A stretch of 38,400 bases of DNA from an uncultured Eubacterium sp. (GTDB lineage Bacteria > Bacillota > Clostridia > Oscillospirales > Acutalibacteraceae), in contig CAJTMQ010000002.1 in NCBI GenBank assembly GCA_910577215.1, positions 1-38,400 on the forward strand. The letters are read 5' to 3'. Every line of letters begins with the position of its first letter. The stretch's first letter is position 1. A program made the position numbers and the translations under genes. The notes beneath the pieces are model-generated. The model did not search any database, was not told the DNA's origin, and was given only the letters and a program-made list of their open reading frames with translations. Shown here in pieces: positions 1-8,176 of this stretch.

Positions 1-232
1 GCCTCGGCAGACGCGATTAATTCTACTTTGCTTCAGCCCATATCTATAGGTATCAATATTGGTATATCCACCTGTGAGATTTATAAAACAGTCAAAATAA
101 TTTTAATAACCAAATTTTTATATTTCTTACAATTTTTCATATAATTCTTTGTCTATTTTGCAATCAAGAAACACAAATAGACCCGCAAACTGTTGTTTAC
201 GGGGAATGTAGATTGCATATAAAACTGGGCAA
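1..232. other. AT-rich left edge, no gene recognised
   Basis: No complete gene is visible. On the minus strand a short reading frame without an obvious start stays open from about position 110 to the window edge. It could be the beginning of a gene or repeat lying outside the window, but I recognise nothing in it. The rest is AT-rich downstream sequence of the acetyltransferase. Confidence 0.3.
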
Positions 233-751
233 CTATCTTTTCACTCTATAAATCAAATGCAGCATATCCATACCGTAATAGTGTTTAACAAAACTGCCGC
301 ATACAGTCATTGAATTTCGCATTGCAACCTTCTGCGAGGGTATATTGTTATCCCTGATGATTGAATACACCTCATCGGCATTCAGATTATTAAATGCATA
401 TTCCCGGCAAGCAGCTGCCGCCTCTGTTGCATAGCCATGCTTCCAGTATTTCTTTTGAAACAAATACCCTATCTCAAGAACCTCTCTGCCGTCACAAGGC
501 TGCATTGTAAGTCCGCATTGCCCGATAAGCTCTTCATTTTCCTTGAGTATAACTGCCCACAGACCGAAGCCATATTGTGCATACCTTGCAAGCTGCCTGT
601 TAAGCCATTCCTGTACCTCTTCATCTGAAAATGCATGCTCATACGCATACATAACCTCCTCATCCTGCAAAATTTTGCATAGGGATGAAAAATCTTCTTG
701 ATTCAGCTTTCTGAGATATAATCTTTTTGTTTCAAGTATTCTATCTTTCAT
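233..751 (-). CDS. GNAT family N-acetyltransferase (RimJ/RimL-like)
   Basis: 172 residues, the usual length for single-domain RimL-like acetyltransferases, which move an acetyl group from acetyl-CoA to an amine. The N-terminus has the typical ETKRLYLRKL start of this subfamily. The central part (GFGLWAVILKENEELIGQCGL) and EIGYLFQKKYWKHGYATEA form the beta-4/alpha-3 acetyl-CoA region, with a degenerate Q/R-x-x-G-x-G/A (KHGYA) pyrophosphate loop. It starts seven bases after the stop of the upstream exonuclease, so it is probably the last gene of the rlmD operon. The acceptor (protein N-terminus, antibiotic or metabolite) cannot be told from sequence. Confidence 0.85.
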   Translation of the reverse strand: MKDRILETKRLYLRKLNQEDFSSLCKILQDEEVMYAYEHAFSDEEVQEWLNRQLARYAQYGFGLWAVILKENEELIGQCGLTMQPCDGREVLEIGYLFQKKYWKHGYATEAAAACREYAFNNLNADEVYSIIRDNNIPSQKVAMRNSMTVCGSFVKHYYGMDMLHLIYRVKR

Positions 752-757
752 ATAGAT

Positions 758-1348
758 TTAGTAACCTTTTTTAGAATTTATAACAGCACAATCATATTTA
801 TCGAGCGTAAAACCCAATAACTGCATTATTTTCAGTTCATCCAAGGCATCAAACAAAGCATTATGCGTTTCGAAATAGCTGTAATCACCTGATAACATTC
901 TCATCATAGGCTCAACACCGTAATTGCGTTTTAATCTTCCTGTTTTACAGCATTCAGCACTTTGCGGAATTTTAGAATTATATTGCCTGTATGCGGCAAC
1001 CTTTATTATATCATACCACCTGAAAGCCGATAATTCTTTAAGATGACTGTAATCAAAAAAAGCATTATACGCAAAAATTGACTGTACATTATTTTTATCA
1101 AACCAATCCGTTAAATCAGTTATAGCTTCACTGCGGCTGCATTCATTTATATAATTGTTATCATTCAGCAATAAAACAGACGAAAACATTCCTCCGATTA
1201 AACATTCAGGTGTGAGGATATAGTATTTCGTATCAACAAGCTCAAACGTTTCACATTCCGCAACCGCTACACCGATAGACATAACTTCGTTGCACCAATC
1301 TGTTTCCGTATCTATAATTGCAAAGGTTTTTATATTCTCCATACTCAT
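758..1348 (-). CDS. DEDDh-type 3'-5' exonuclease (DnaQ-like fold)
   Basis: About 196 residues. The DEDD metal-binding acidic residues can be seen: DTETD near the N-terminus (Exo I), NAFFDYSHL in the middle (Exo II) and HNALFDALDE near the C-terminus (Exo III, H-x4-D, the DEDDh subtype). This predicts a two-metal exonuclease on DNA or RNA, close to the DnaQ/RNase T fold; there is no polymerase or helicase domain. I chose the ATG at 1348 (or the one at 1342) because the upstream gene ends with TAA at 1350 and its last codons contain AAGGA, which serves as ribosome site. A longer frame reaching into rlmD is a shadow. The gene is translationally close to rlmD and the acetyltransferase. Confidence 0.8.
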   Translation of the reverse strand: MSMENIKTFAIIDTETDWCNEVMSIGVAVAECETFELVDTKYYILTPECLIGGMFSSVLLLNDNNYINECSRSEAITDLTDWFDKNNVQSIFAYNAFFDYSHLKELSAFRWYDIIKVAAYRQYNSKIPQSAECCKTGRLKRNYGVEPMMRMLSGDYSYFETHNALFDALDELKIMQLLGFTLDKYDCAVINSKKGY

Positions 1349-1349
1349 A

Positions 1350-2708
1350 TTATTCCTTAACAATATCAGCCACACATTCCACATGCGGGGTGCGAGGGAA
1401 CATATCAACTGCGGTGAGGTGCTGAAGATTGTATCCCTTTTCCTTTAGAATTGCCAGATCACGTGCAAGGGTTGCACTGCCACACGAAACGTAAACAATT
1501 CTGTTTGCGCCCATATTTTCTATAACATCAAAGAGCTCTTTCTGACAGCCCTTTCTCGGCGGATCAACAATCACCAAATCAGGCTTTAATCCCCTTTTTT
1601 CAATTTCCTTTGCACCGTCAAACGCATCTGCACAAATAAAATCAGTATTGCTTATATGATTAAGCTGTGCATTTTCCTTTGCATTTTCTATGGCAGACGG
1701 CACGATTTCTATACCAACAAGCTGTTTGCATTTATCCGCAAGAGTAAGCCCTATTGTGCCCGCTCCGCAATACATATCAACAACTGTTTCTCCGCCCTTT
1801 AAAGCCGCATAATCTGCAGCAAGTGAATACAGCTTTTCGCACTGGCCGTGATTCACCTGATAAAAGCTCTGCGGTGAAATAACAAACTTTTTGCCGAGCA
1901 GCACATCACAGATTTTTTCACTGCCCCGGATTGTTTTTGTTTCGCTGCCGAGAATCACATTGGTATTCTTTTTATTTATATTGATTACAACACTTTTAAG
2001 ATTTTCAAATGCCTGCTGCAATTCCAAAACAAGATAATCCTTATCGGGTATATCATTTGCATTCACAACGGCACACGCCATAACCTCGCCTGTGCCGAAA
2101 GCCTTGCGAAAATAAATATGTCTTAAAAGCCCCTTGCCTGTTTTTTCATCAAAAGAGGTTATATTGTTTTTCTTAACCCATTTTTCAAAGGCTTTAATGC
2201 CCTGCTCAAATTCAGGCGGCTGCAGTCGGCAATCACTGCACGGAATGATTCGGTGGCTTTTATAGGCATAAAAGCCTGCTGTCAAGCTTCCGTTTTCTAT
2301 GTAAACAGGATACTGCGCCTTATTGCGGTAAAAATTTGTATGATCAGCACCGATAATCCTTTCAACCTTAAAATCTATATGACCTATTCTGTTAACCGCA
2401 TCCTGCACTCTTGAGAGCTTATATTTCAGTTCCTCCTCATAGGTCATATCACGAAAGGAACAGCCGCCGCATTTCTGAGAAACAGAGCAATCAGGCTCAA
2501 TTCTGCTTGTTGACGGCTCAATAATATCATCAACAATACCAATGGCATAATTTTTTGAAACTTTAATAATATGCGCAATAATTTTATCCCCCGGCACTGT
2601 GCCGCGAACAAAAACTGCCATACCTTCATATCTGCCAAGACCGCTGCCCTCAGAGGTAACGGATTCAATAAACAACTCAATTTTATCATTTTTCCGAATA
2701 ATCAACAT
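1350..2708 (-). CDS. rlmD: 23S rRNA (uracil-5-)-methyltransferase RlmD/RumA family
   Basis: 452 residues, normal for TrmA/RumA enzymes, which methylate C5 of a uridine in 23S rRNA using SAM. Domains in order: an N-terminal TRAM RNA-binding domain (about residues 1-60); a 4Fe-4S cluster motif with C-x5-C-x2-C (CSVSQKCGGC) and a later Cys in PCSDC; then the SAM-binding Rossmann fold (VVDMYCGAGTIGL), the VDPPRKG motif, and the catalytic cysteine in YVSCGSATLARD. Firmicutes RlmCD (YefA) modifies U747 and U1939; which site this enzyme targets is not visible. It is the first gene of a three-gene minus-strand operon with the exonuclease and the acetyltransferase. The ATG at 2708 is preceded by a weak GGTGATG site. 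Confidence 0.92.
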   Translation of the reverse strand: MLIIRKNDKIELFIESVTSEGSGLGRYEGMAVFVRGTVPGDKIIAHIIKVSKNYAIGIVDDIIEPSTSRIEPDCSVSQKCGGCSFRDMTYEEELKYKLSRVQDAVNRIGHIDFKVERIIGADHTNFYRNKAQYPVYIENGSLTAGFYAYKSHRIIPCSDCRLQPPEFEQGIKAFEKWVKKNNITSFDEKTGKGLLRHIYFRKAFGTGEVMACAVVNANDIPDKDYLVLELQQAFENLKSVVININKKNTNVILGSETKTIRGSEKICDVLLGKKFVISPQSFYQVNHGQCEKLYSLAADYAALKGGETVVDMYCGAGTIGLTLADKCKQLVGIEIVPSAIENAKENAQLNHISNTDFICADAFDGAKEIEKRGLKPDLVIVDPPRKGCQKELFDVIENMGANRIVYVSCGSATLARDLAILKEKGYNLQHLTAVDMFPRTPHVECVADIVKE

Positions 2709-2771
2709 TCATCACCATTATTATAATAGCATATGTATTTTTAAATATAAAGAACCAAAATGGATTTTCAC

Positions 2772-2805
2772 GCAAAAAGAGCGGCACTCACAAGGAGCAC
2801 CGCCC
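2772..2805 (-). terminator. Rho-independent terminator of the P-type ATPase gene
   Basis: On the minus strand a nine-pair stem (GCGGTGCTC / GAGTGCCGC, with GT pairs) and a five-base loop is followed by TCTTTTT. It lies just after the ATPase stop codon at 2818. Confidence 0.8.
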
Positions 2806-2817
2806 GAAAATATATAT

Positions 2818-5457
2818 TTATTTTTCAATTTTTCTTTGTATCAGCTTTATGATTTCAACAATAGGAATCACAGCAATTGCCAGTGCAAGCGATGTTACAT
2901 ACTCCTCAAGTGAAATCGCTGCAAAATCAAATGCATCCTTGAGGAACGGAACATAAATAACAAGTGTGGAAAGAATAAAGCTTAAAATCATAGCACCTGT
3001 TAAATACTTGTTGTGGCTCTTCATTCTGAAGATGGATTCACGTCTTGAACGCATATTAAAGGAATGGAAAATTTCAGCCATTGAAAGTGTCAGGAAAGCC
3101 ATTGTCATACCATTCTGATGAACAAATTCCTCTGTTCCCGAAGACATTTTGATGCCGAGGAAATAAGCAGCAAGCGTTACAACACTTACCATTATTCCCT
3201 GCCATGCAACATCAATTCCCATACCGTTGGCAAAAATTCCGTCCTTACTGCTTCGCGGTGCACGTCTCATAATATTATCCTCGCCCTTTTCCATACCAAG
3301 AGCAAGCGCAGGGAAGCAGTCTGTAATTAAATTGATCCACAAAAGATGAACAGGCTCAAGAACAGTCAATCCAAGCAGTGTTGCAACGAAGATAGTCAAA
3401 ACCTCGGAAAGATTTGATGAAAGCAGGAACTGAATTGATTTACGGATATTATCATAAATTCTTCTGCCCTCTTCAATTGCAGAAACAATTGTTGCAAAGT
3501 TGTCATCTGCAAGCACCATATCTGCAACATTCTTTGTTACATCTGTGCCCGTAATACCCATGCCGATACCAATATCCGCACTCTTGATTGAAGGCGCATC
3601 ATTTACACCATCGCCCGTCATAGCGGTAACCATACCCTTGCTTCGCCAAGCCTTAACAATTCTAACCTTGTGTTCAGGCTGAACACGTGCATAAACACTG
3701 TATTTCTCAATGCTTTCATTCAGCTCTTCATCCGAAATTTTATTAAGATCTGAGCCCGTAATCGCTTCACTTGCGTCATTAACAATGCCAAGCTGCTTTG
3801 CAATTGCAACTGCAGTATCCTTATGGTCACCCGTTATCATAACAGGGCGTATACCTGCACTGCGGCACTGCGCTATTGCATCAACAACCTCAGGTCGAAC
3901 AGGGTCTATCATACCTGCAAGACCGATATAGCAAAGTTCATTTTCAAGAAATTCCGCTTCTTCACTTTCAGGAATTTCCTTATAGGATTTCATGGCAACA
4001 CAGAGTACACGAAGCGCCTTATCTGCCATTTCCTTATTCTGTTCCAGAAGCTGTTCTCTGATTTCATCGGTCATTTCAACCTTTTTGCCGTCTATATACG
4101 CCTGTGTGCAGTGCTTCAATACAACATCGGGTGCACCCTTTGTATACTGAACATAGCCTTTTCCGACAGAGGAATGAACTGTTGACATCATTTTTCTCAT
4201 TGAATCAAACGGAGCTTCAGCAACTCTCGGAAATTCCTCTACAAGAGCAGATTTCGGCATTTCGAGTTTGTTTGCCCATTCAACAAGAGCAGCCTCGGTA
4301 GGCTCACCCTTAACAACATCATCCTCAATTGTTGCATCAGAACAAAGTGCCATTGCCTGTGCAATAAGCTTTTCATTATCACCCCTGAAATCAACAACTG
4401 TCATTTTATTCTGCGTAAGTGTACCTGTTTTATCAGAGCAGATAACCTGTGTACAACCAAGTGTTTCAACCGCTGTTAATTTACGGATAACCGCATTGCG
4501 CTTGCTCATCTTTGTTACTCCGATTGAAAGCACAATTGTAACTACTGCTGCAAGACCTTCGGGAATGGCTGCAACTGCAAGTGAAACGGCAACCATAAAT
4601 GTTCCGAGCATTCCCTCAAATGTAACACCTGTGCCTGAAACAGCACTGCGGATAACATCAAGGGCAAAAATAAATACGCATATACCGAGAACTAAGAAGG
4701 AAAGCACTTTTGAAAGCTGATTAAGCTTAATCTGAAGCGGTGTATCACCGTCCTTTGAATCATTAAGTGCATCGGCAATTTTACCCATTTCGGTATCCAT
4801 ACCTGTTGCTACAACAACGGCTTTACCCCTGCCGTAAACAACATTGGAGCCCATATAGCACATATTCTTTCTGTCACCAAGCGGAATATCGTCAGAGCCT
4901 TCAGGGTCTATAGCGTCAGTCAGCTTATTAACAGGAACCGACTCACCTGTTAATGCTGCTTCTTCAATTTTCATTGATGCACTTTCCGTAATACGGCAAT
5001 CGGCCGGAACACTGTCACCGGCTTCAAGAACAATAACATCGCCAACAACAAGATCTTCGGAATGTACTGTTTCAATTTTTCCATTTCTTATTACACGGCT
5101 TGTTGCCGCCGCAATTTCCTGCAATGCCTCAATTGCCTTTTCAGCCTTCGATTCCTGATAAACACCGAGAATTGCATTTATAATTACAACAAACATAATT
5201 ATAATTACGTCTGACGGAAATTCATGCTGATAAACTGAGGTAACAGCCGAAATTACCGCCGCAACTATAAGAATAATAATCATAGGATCTGCAAGCTGCA
5301 TTACAAAACGGTGCAAAAGACTTTCTTTTTTGCCTTCCTTTAATTTATTCTTACCGTTTTTTTCAAGGCGGGATTGTGCCTCTTCGGAGGAAAGACCGTT
5401 TACAGAAGTTTTATTATCTTCTAAAACTTCTTCAAATGATTTCAAATATTCCTTCAT
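2818..5457 (-). CDS. P-type cation ATPase (Ca2+-ATPase type), probable Mn2+ exporter
   Basis: 879 residues, a full-length P2-type ATPase. Seen in order: cation ATPase N-terminal domain (1-75), TGES actuator loop (170-173), PEGL in membrane helix 4 (299-302), phosphorylation site DKTGTLT with Asp342, the nucleotide domain, the hinge MTGDGVNDAPS, and helix 6 with NLITD. PEGL and NLITD are the ion-site signature of Ca2+/Mn2+ pumps (PMR1/SERCA-like), not of K+, Cu+ or Mg2+ pumps. The leader carries a yybP-ykoY Mn2+ riboswitch; in Lactococcus a similar pump (YoaB) under this riboswitch is linked to Mn2+ tolerance. I therefore infer Mn2+ export, with Ca2+ also possible. Transcribed alone, with its own promoter and terminator. 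Confidence 0.93.
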   Translation of the reverse strand: MKEYLKSFEEVLEDNKTSVNGLSSEEAQSRLEKNGKNKLKEGKKESLLHRFVMQLADPMIIILIVAAVISAVTSVYQHEFPSDVIIIMFVVIINAILGVYQESKAEKAIEALQEIAAATSRVIRNGKIETVHSEDLVVGDVIVLEAGDSVPADCRITESASMKIEEAALTGESVPVNKLTDAIDPEGSDDIPLGDRKNMCYMGSNVVYGRGKAVVVATGMDTEMGKIADALNDSKDGDTPLQIKLNQLSKVLSFLVLGICVFIFALDVIRSAVSGTGVTFEGMLGTFMVAVSLAVAAIPEGLAAVVTIVLSIGVTKMSKRNAVIRKLTAVETLGCTQVICSDKTGTLTQNKMTVVDFRGDNEKLIAQAMALCSDATIEDDVVKGEPTEAALVEWANKLEMPKSALVEEFPRVAEAPFDSMRKMMSTVHSSVGKGYVQYTKGAPDVVLKHCTQAYIDGKKVEMTDEIREQLLEQNKEMADKALRVLCVAMKSYKEIPESEEAEFLENELCYIGLAGMIDPVRPEVVDAIAQCRSAGIRPVMITGDHKDTAVAIAKQLGIVNDASEAITGSDLNKISDEELNESIEKYSVYARVQPEHKVRIVKAWRSKGMVTAMTGDGVNDAPSIKSADIGIGMGITGTDVTKNVADMVLADDNFATIVSAIEEGRRIYDNIRKSIQFLLSSNLSEVLTIFVATLLGLTVLEPVHLLWINLITDCFPALALGMEKGEDNIMRRAPRSSKDGIFANGMGIDVAWQGIMVSVVTLAAYFLGIKMSSGTEEFVHQNGMTMAFLTLSMAEIFHSFNMRSRRESIFRMKSHNKYLTGAMILSFILSTLVIYVPFLKDAFDFAAISLEEYVTSLALAIAVIPIVEIIKLIQRKIEK

Positions 5458-5517
5458 AAATTTTCTCCTTTCATATAAGAGTTTAACCCGTTCTGATCAA
5501 GCTAAATCCCTGTTATA

Positions 5518-5562
5518 GTAAAAAAATAAACTCGTATATAGTATTTCTACTACATACGAGTC
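5518..5562 (-). terminator. Riboswitch expression-platform terminator
   Basis: The stem pairs 5548-5561 with 5530-5543 (14 pairs with one or two mismatches, four-base loop GAAA) and is followed on the minus strand by TTATTTTTTT. The first arm (ACTCGTA) also pairs with TATGAG at the 5' edge of the aptamer. P1 formation and termination are therefore mutually exclusive, which predicts an ON switch with Mn2+. Confidence 0.85.
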
Positions 5563-5653
5563 TCATTCTTTAAAACTAAACCAGCCGTAAAAGACATGAT
5601 GTTGACTTAGCTCGTGCACTGAAACACTGCACGGAATTACTCCCTCATAAAGT
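5555..5653 (-). ncRNA. yybP-ykoY manganese riboswitch aptamer
   Basis: Read on the minus strand, the leader of the ATPase gene contains the conserved pieces of this class in the right order: GAGGGAGTA, a variable hairpin (CCGTGCAGTG / CACGAG region), AGTCAACATCATG, then GGCTGG, and finally AATGAGACTC closing P1. The class binds Mn2+ and activates efflux or Mn-homeostasis genes. The start codon is about 100 bases further on. Confidence 0.9.
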
Positions 5654-5659
5654 AATTAT

Positions 5660-5688
5660 AATATACCACAATTTAACAAAAAAGTCAA
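5660..5688 (-). promoter_or_regulatory. Sigma-A promoter of the riboswitch-ATPase unit
   Basis: On the minus strand TTGACT at 5688-5683, a 17-base spacer and TATATT at 5665-5660. Transcription would start just before the aptamer's P1 stem. Confidence 0.75.
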
Positions 5689-5742
5689 TTTTGTTAAGTG
5701 TTAATAATTTATAAATTTTTGCAGTATATTTCAACAAATTAC

Positions 5743-5886
5743 TTATGAATACTTTTTATAAATGTCACAATTCTGATAATTTGTTCCATTCCAATCCGTA
5801 CAATAGTTATCATGCTTTACTTCGCTGACACTATTATTGCACAAATCACATTTATATTCTCCGTCTTTATAATATGGACACCACAT
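5743..5886 (-). CDS. Small Cys-rich protein (47 aa), unknown function
   Basis: The start ATG at 5886 has a strong GGAGGTG ribosome site six bases upstream, so this short frame is very likely translated. The product has CPYY, CDLC, YCTD and QNC motifs: five cysteines in 47 residues, plus one His. This suggests a zinc-binding knuckle. It directly follows the membrane/zinc-ribbon gene, 19 bases after its stop, and is probably in one operon with it. A longer in-frame extension overlapping the upstream gene is a shadow. I do not recognise a family. Confidence 0.6.
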   Translation of the reverse strand: MWCPYYKDGEYKCDLCNNSVSEVKHDNYCTDWNGTNYQNCDIYKKYS

Positions 5887-5905
5887 TTTTACACCTCCAA
5901 TCATT

Positions 5906-6508
5906 TTAAATATCATAAAAATATTCTGAAATGCTTTCATCAATGGGTCTTGGTGGATGCTCAAGAAACCAACCGTCAGGTCCCATTGCAGATAATCTTT
6001 TTTTACAGTGTGGACATTGATTAGAATTGTTGCATCTATGATTGTAATTCCAATCGGAAATAGGATGACCGTCAACACTGCAAACATAGCATTCTTTTAG
6101 TTCATCATAATCTCCACATACTGCGTCACCATAAATCATATCACTATCACTTACTTGTGGAAAATATCCCATGTTGTTGTATTTTACAATTATTTTTTCT
6201 TTTTCCTTTTGATATTCCTCATTGAAAACCAAGCTGTTGTCTCTACTTTTTGCAGAAATGATAATTGTAGCTATCAAAATCATTAGTCCGATAATTGCAA
6301 TGATAGGTTTAACAAAAAAGAGAACAGCAGATATAATTGCAATAATTATAAGAATCAATTTTAAAGTATGTCCTATCGGTTTTTTATTTTGTTCTTTGAG
6401 CTGTTCCAACTCTCTTTTACATTTGTTTCTGATTTCACTTTCAACATCAAAGTTGTTTCGATACATTCTGATTTTTTCAGAATTTTTTAATTTTTTTACA
6501 TCAATCAT
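5906..6508 (-). CDS. Membrane protein with cytosolic zinc-ribbon-like tail, unknown function
   Basis: 200 residues. A charged N-terminal helix (about 1-45, KRELEQLKEQNKK) is followed by two adjacent hydrophobic segments (about 47-66 and 68-86). A soluble C-terminal part contains CYVC, HRC and CPHC motifs (residues 138-168), which look like a zinc ribbon. No enzyme motif is visible. The start has AAAGGAG eight bases upstream. The gene is divergent from a small XRE regulator. Its promoter (TTGACT-17-TACACT) is flanked by an inverted repeat, so the regulator probably represses it. Function unknown. Confidence 0.7.
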   Translation of the reverse strand: MIDVKKLKNSEKIRMYRNNFDVESEIRNKCKRELEQLKEQNKKPIGHTLKLILIIIAIISAVLFFVKPIIAIIGLMILIATIIISAKSRDNSLVFNEEYQKEKEKIIVKYNNMGYFPQVSDSDMIYGDAVCGDYDELKECYVCSVDGHPISDWNYNHRCNNSNQCPHCKKRLSAMGPDGWFLEHPPRPIDESISEYFYDI

Positions 6509-6557
6509 TTATATTCTCCTTTTGAAATTTGTAGAACTTATAAGTACTATACAAAAG

Positions 6558-6604
6558 AGTGTACCACAAATATATGATAAAGTCAATAGTACTAATAAGT
6601 ATTA
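6558..6604 (-). promoter_or_regulatory. Promoter and operator between XRE regulator 1 and the membrane-protein operon
   Basis: The minus-strand promoter is TTGACT at 6586-6581, a 17-base spacer and TACACT at 6563-6558. Immediately upstream, at 6587-6604, lies an 18-bp imperfect inverted repeat, TAGTA-N8-TATTA. It has the same position relative to the -35 box as the operator at the second XRE locus (12631-12648), and the stretch AAAGTCAATAGTA is shared by both loci. Confidence 0.65.
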
Positions 6605-6617
6605 AGGATGATAAGTT

Positions 6618-6830
6618 TTGTATTTTCAAAGATTAAAAGATTTAAGAGAAGATAGAGATATGAAACAAGCAGATGTGGCTAAATTATTAGGCATTCAGCA
6701 AACGGTTTATTCACGTTATGAAAGAGGCTTTCAAAATATACCGATTGAGCATTTATTAAAGCTGGCAGATTTTTATAACGTTTCTACTGATTATATTTTA
6801 GGTAGAACAAATAATCCCAATAAAATGTAA
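6618..6830 (+). CDS. Small XRE-family transcriptional regulator (70 aa)
   Basis: A single Cro/C1-type helix-turn-helix fills the protein: FQRLKDLREDRDMKQADVAKLLGIQQTVYSRYERGFQNIPIEHLLKLADFYNV, followed by the common STDYILGRT ending. There is no sensor domain. The start is TTG at 6618, with AAGGA nine bases upstream. It is divergent from the membrane/zinc-ribbon operon and very similar to the regulator at 12672 (same DLREDxDM, YxRYERG and SxDYILG blocks), so the two are paralogues with related operators. Probably represses the divergent gene; the inducing signal is unknown. Confidence 0.85.
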   Translation: MYFQRLKDLREDRDMKQADVAKLLGIQQTVYSRYERGFQNIPIEHLLKLADFYNVSTDYILGRTNNPNKM

Positions 6831-6832
6831 CA

Positions 6833-6868
6833 TAAAAAGAGCAGTTCATATGAACTGCTCTTCATTTT
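6833..6868. terminator. Bidirectional terminator between XRE regulator 1 and the aldolase
   Basis: The stem AAGAGCAGTTC / GAACTGCTCTT with loop ATAT, an A-run on the left and CATTTTT on the right, can end both the plus-strand regulator and the minus-strand aldolase transcript. Confidence 0.8.
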
Positions 6869-6882
6869 TGCCATATATTCAA

Positions 6883-8100
6883 TTATTTCTTATCTATCTG
6901 CTTTGAATACTTTGCAAGGTAAACTGTTCTCATAAGGAAGCATTCCATTTTAGGAACATAGTGCGGGCGGTTGAAAATATTTACATCAACAACTGCTGCA
7001 CAGCCCTTATCCATAATAATTTCAAGAGCCTGCATATCGCCGTCACTGTTACCTGTTACAAGAGCACCGTTACCCTGAACAAGAACTGCATTTCTGCCCT
7101 TGATTGCCTTTGCAATATTCTTTGCACAGTCATCTGTGTCACCGTCAATCCAAGGACTGCATTTAACATCAAGACCAACAATCTGTGCAAAATCGTCAAT
7201 CATAGGAATCATAGGATCGCCTGTGCAGGAAACTGCAATAACATCAGGTGTTGCAATATGCTTAATCATTGTGCACTTTTCAGCAAGATAAATTGCCCTG
7301 TGAATTTTAGCACATTTCGGTGCAATGCCGTTAATTCCGAGACCGGTTTCAAGGTCTACATCAACTGTTACATCGGCAACGGTAAGCGTAAACATATTGC
7401 CGTTTCTTACAGATGCACCGAGATCACAGATTGTTTCAGGCATTTCGCCTGCATCTTCCTTTTTAAGGAAATAATTTCTTTTATCATCATCTGAATATGA
7501 TTTTGCCCAAGAGTGACGAAGATAGTTATCCTTAAGCACCTTTTCGCAGCATTTTTCAAGAGTTTCAGCAATATTAAAAGCTTCATCATAGGTTTTACCC
7601 ATACAGAGTGTGCCGTGGTGCATCAGCATAATAGCATAGCAATCCGGATTTTCAACAATGCATGCTTCAACCTTTTTGCGCAATGAATTTGTGGTGGACA
7701 TTGCATAATCTGCTGTCGGAACTCTGTTTCCGAGAACGTCCTTATATTCATTATACACATTTCTGATCTGCATACCTGTAATGCTGACAATTGTTGCAGC
7801 TCTCTGATGTGTATGAATAACAAAATCCACTTCGGGATGATGTCTGTAAGCAGCAGCGTGAACACCCTTTTCCGATGAAGGCTTAATTTCGCCGTCATAC
7901 TCACAGTCCTCAATATTTACAATAACGATTTCCTCAGGTGTAAGATCCTCATATGCTCTTCCTGACGGAGTGATAGCAAACTGTGTGTCTGAAATACGAG
8001 CTGAAACATTGCCCCATGTGCGTGCAATAAGACCTGTTTCAATAAGCTTCTTTCCGGCTTCAACAACCAATTTTTTAGCTTCTTCTACTTCGTAAGCCAT
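6883..8100 (-). CDS. Class II aldolase/adducin protein with tandem domains
   Basis: 405 residues, about twice the usual 200-220. The first domain (1-195) is a complete zinc aldolase of the fuculose-phosphate/ribulose-phosphate epimerase type. It has the phosphate loop TWGNVSAR (28-35), Glu77 in PSSEKG, the zinc ligands His96 and His98 in HTHQR, and a third His at 161-162 in MHHG. The second domain (about 235-395) repeats the layout (KCAKIHRAIYLAEKC, VQGNGALVTGNSDGDMQALE) but lacks the HxH pair and the HHG histidine, so it is probably a structural or regulatory pseudo-copy. Expected chemistry: retro-aldol cleavage or epimerisation of a phosphorylated keto sugar. It follows the aminotransferase with a hairpin between them and is likely co-transcribed. 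Confidence 0.85.
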   Translation of the reverse strand: MAYEVEEAKKLVVEAGKKLIETGLIARTWGNVSARISDTQFAITPSGRAYEDLTPEEIVIVNIEDCEYDGEIKPSSEKGVHAAAYRHHPEVDFVIHTHQRAATIVSITGMQIRNVYNEYKDVLGNRVPTADYAMSTTNSLRKKVEACIVENPDCYAIMLMHHGTLCMGKTYDEAFNIAETLEKCCEKVLKDNYLRHSWAKSYSDDDKRNYFLKKEDAGEMPETICDLGASVRNGNMFTLTVADVTVDVDLETGLGINGIAPKCAKIHRAIYLAEKCTMIKHIATPDVIAVSCTGDPMIPMIDDFAQIVGLDVKCSPWIDGDTDDCAKNIAKAIKGRNAVLVQGNGALVTGNSDGDMQALEIIMDKGCAAVVDVNIFNRPHYVPKMECFLMRTVYLAKYSKQIDKK

Positions 8101-8143
8101 AATTGTTCTCCTTTACTGTAATACATCTGAATAATTTGAGAAA

Positions 8144-8163
8144 GGGCGGTGATTAAACCGCCC
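8144..8163 (-). terminator. Intercistronic hairpin between aminotransferase and aldolase genes
   Basis: On the minus strand GGGCGGT-TTAATC-ACCGCCC is followed by TTTCTC, a weak U-tract. It may act as a partial terminator or a processing/stability hairpin, lowering aldolase expression relative to the aminotransferase. Confidence 0.5.
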
Positions 8164-8176
8164 TGAATGTACTTAA

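Noticed and set aside
5743..6087. A 114-residue protein reaching into the membrane-protein gene
   Set aside because: Only the last 47 residues follow a strong ribosome site; the rest overlaps the upstream gene in another frame.
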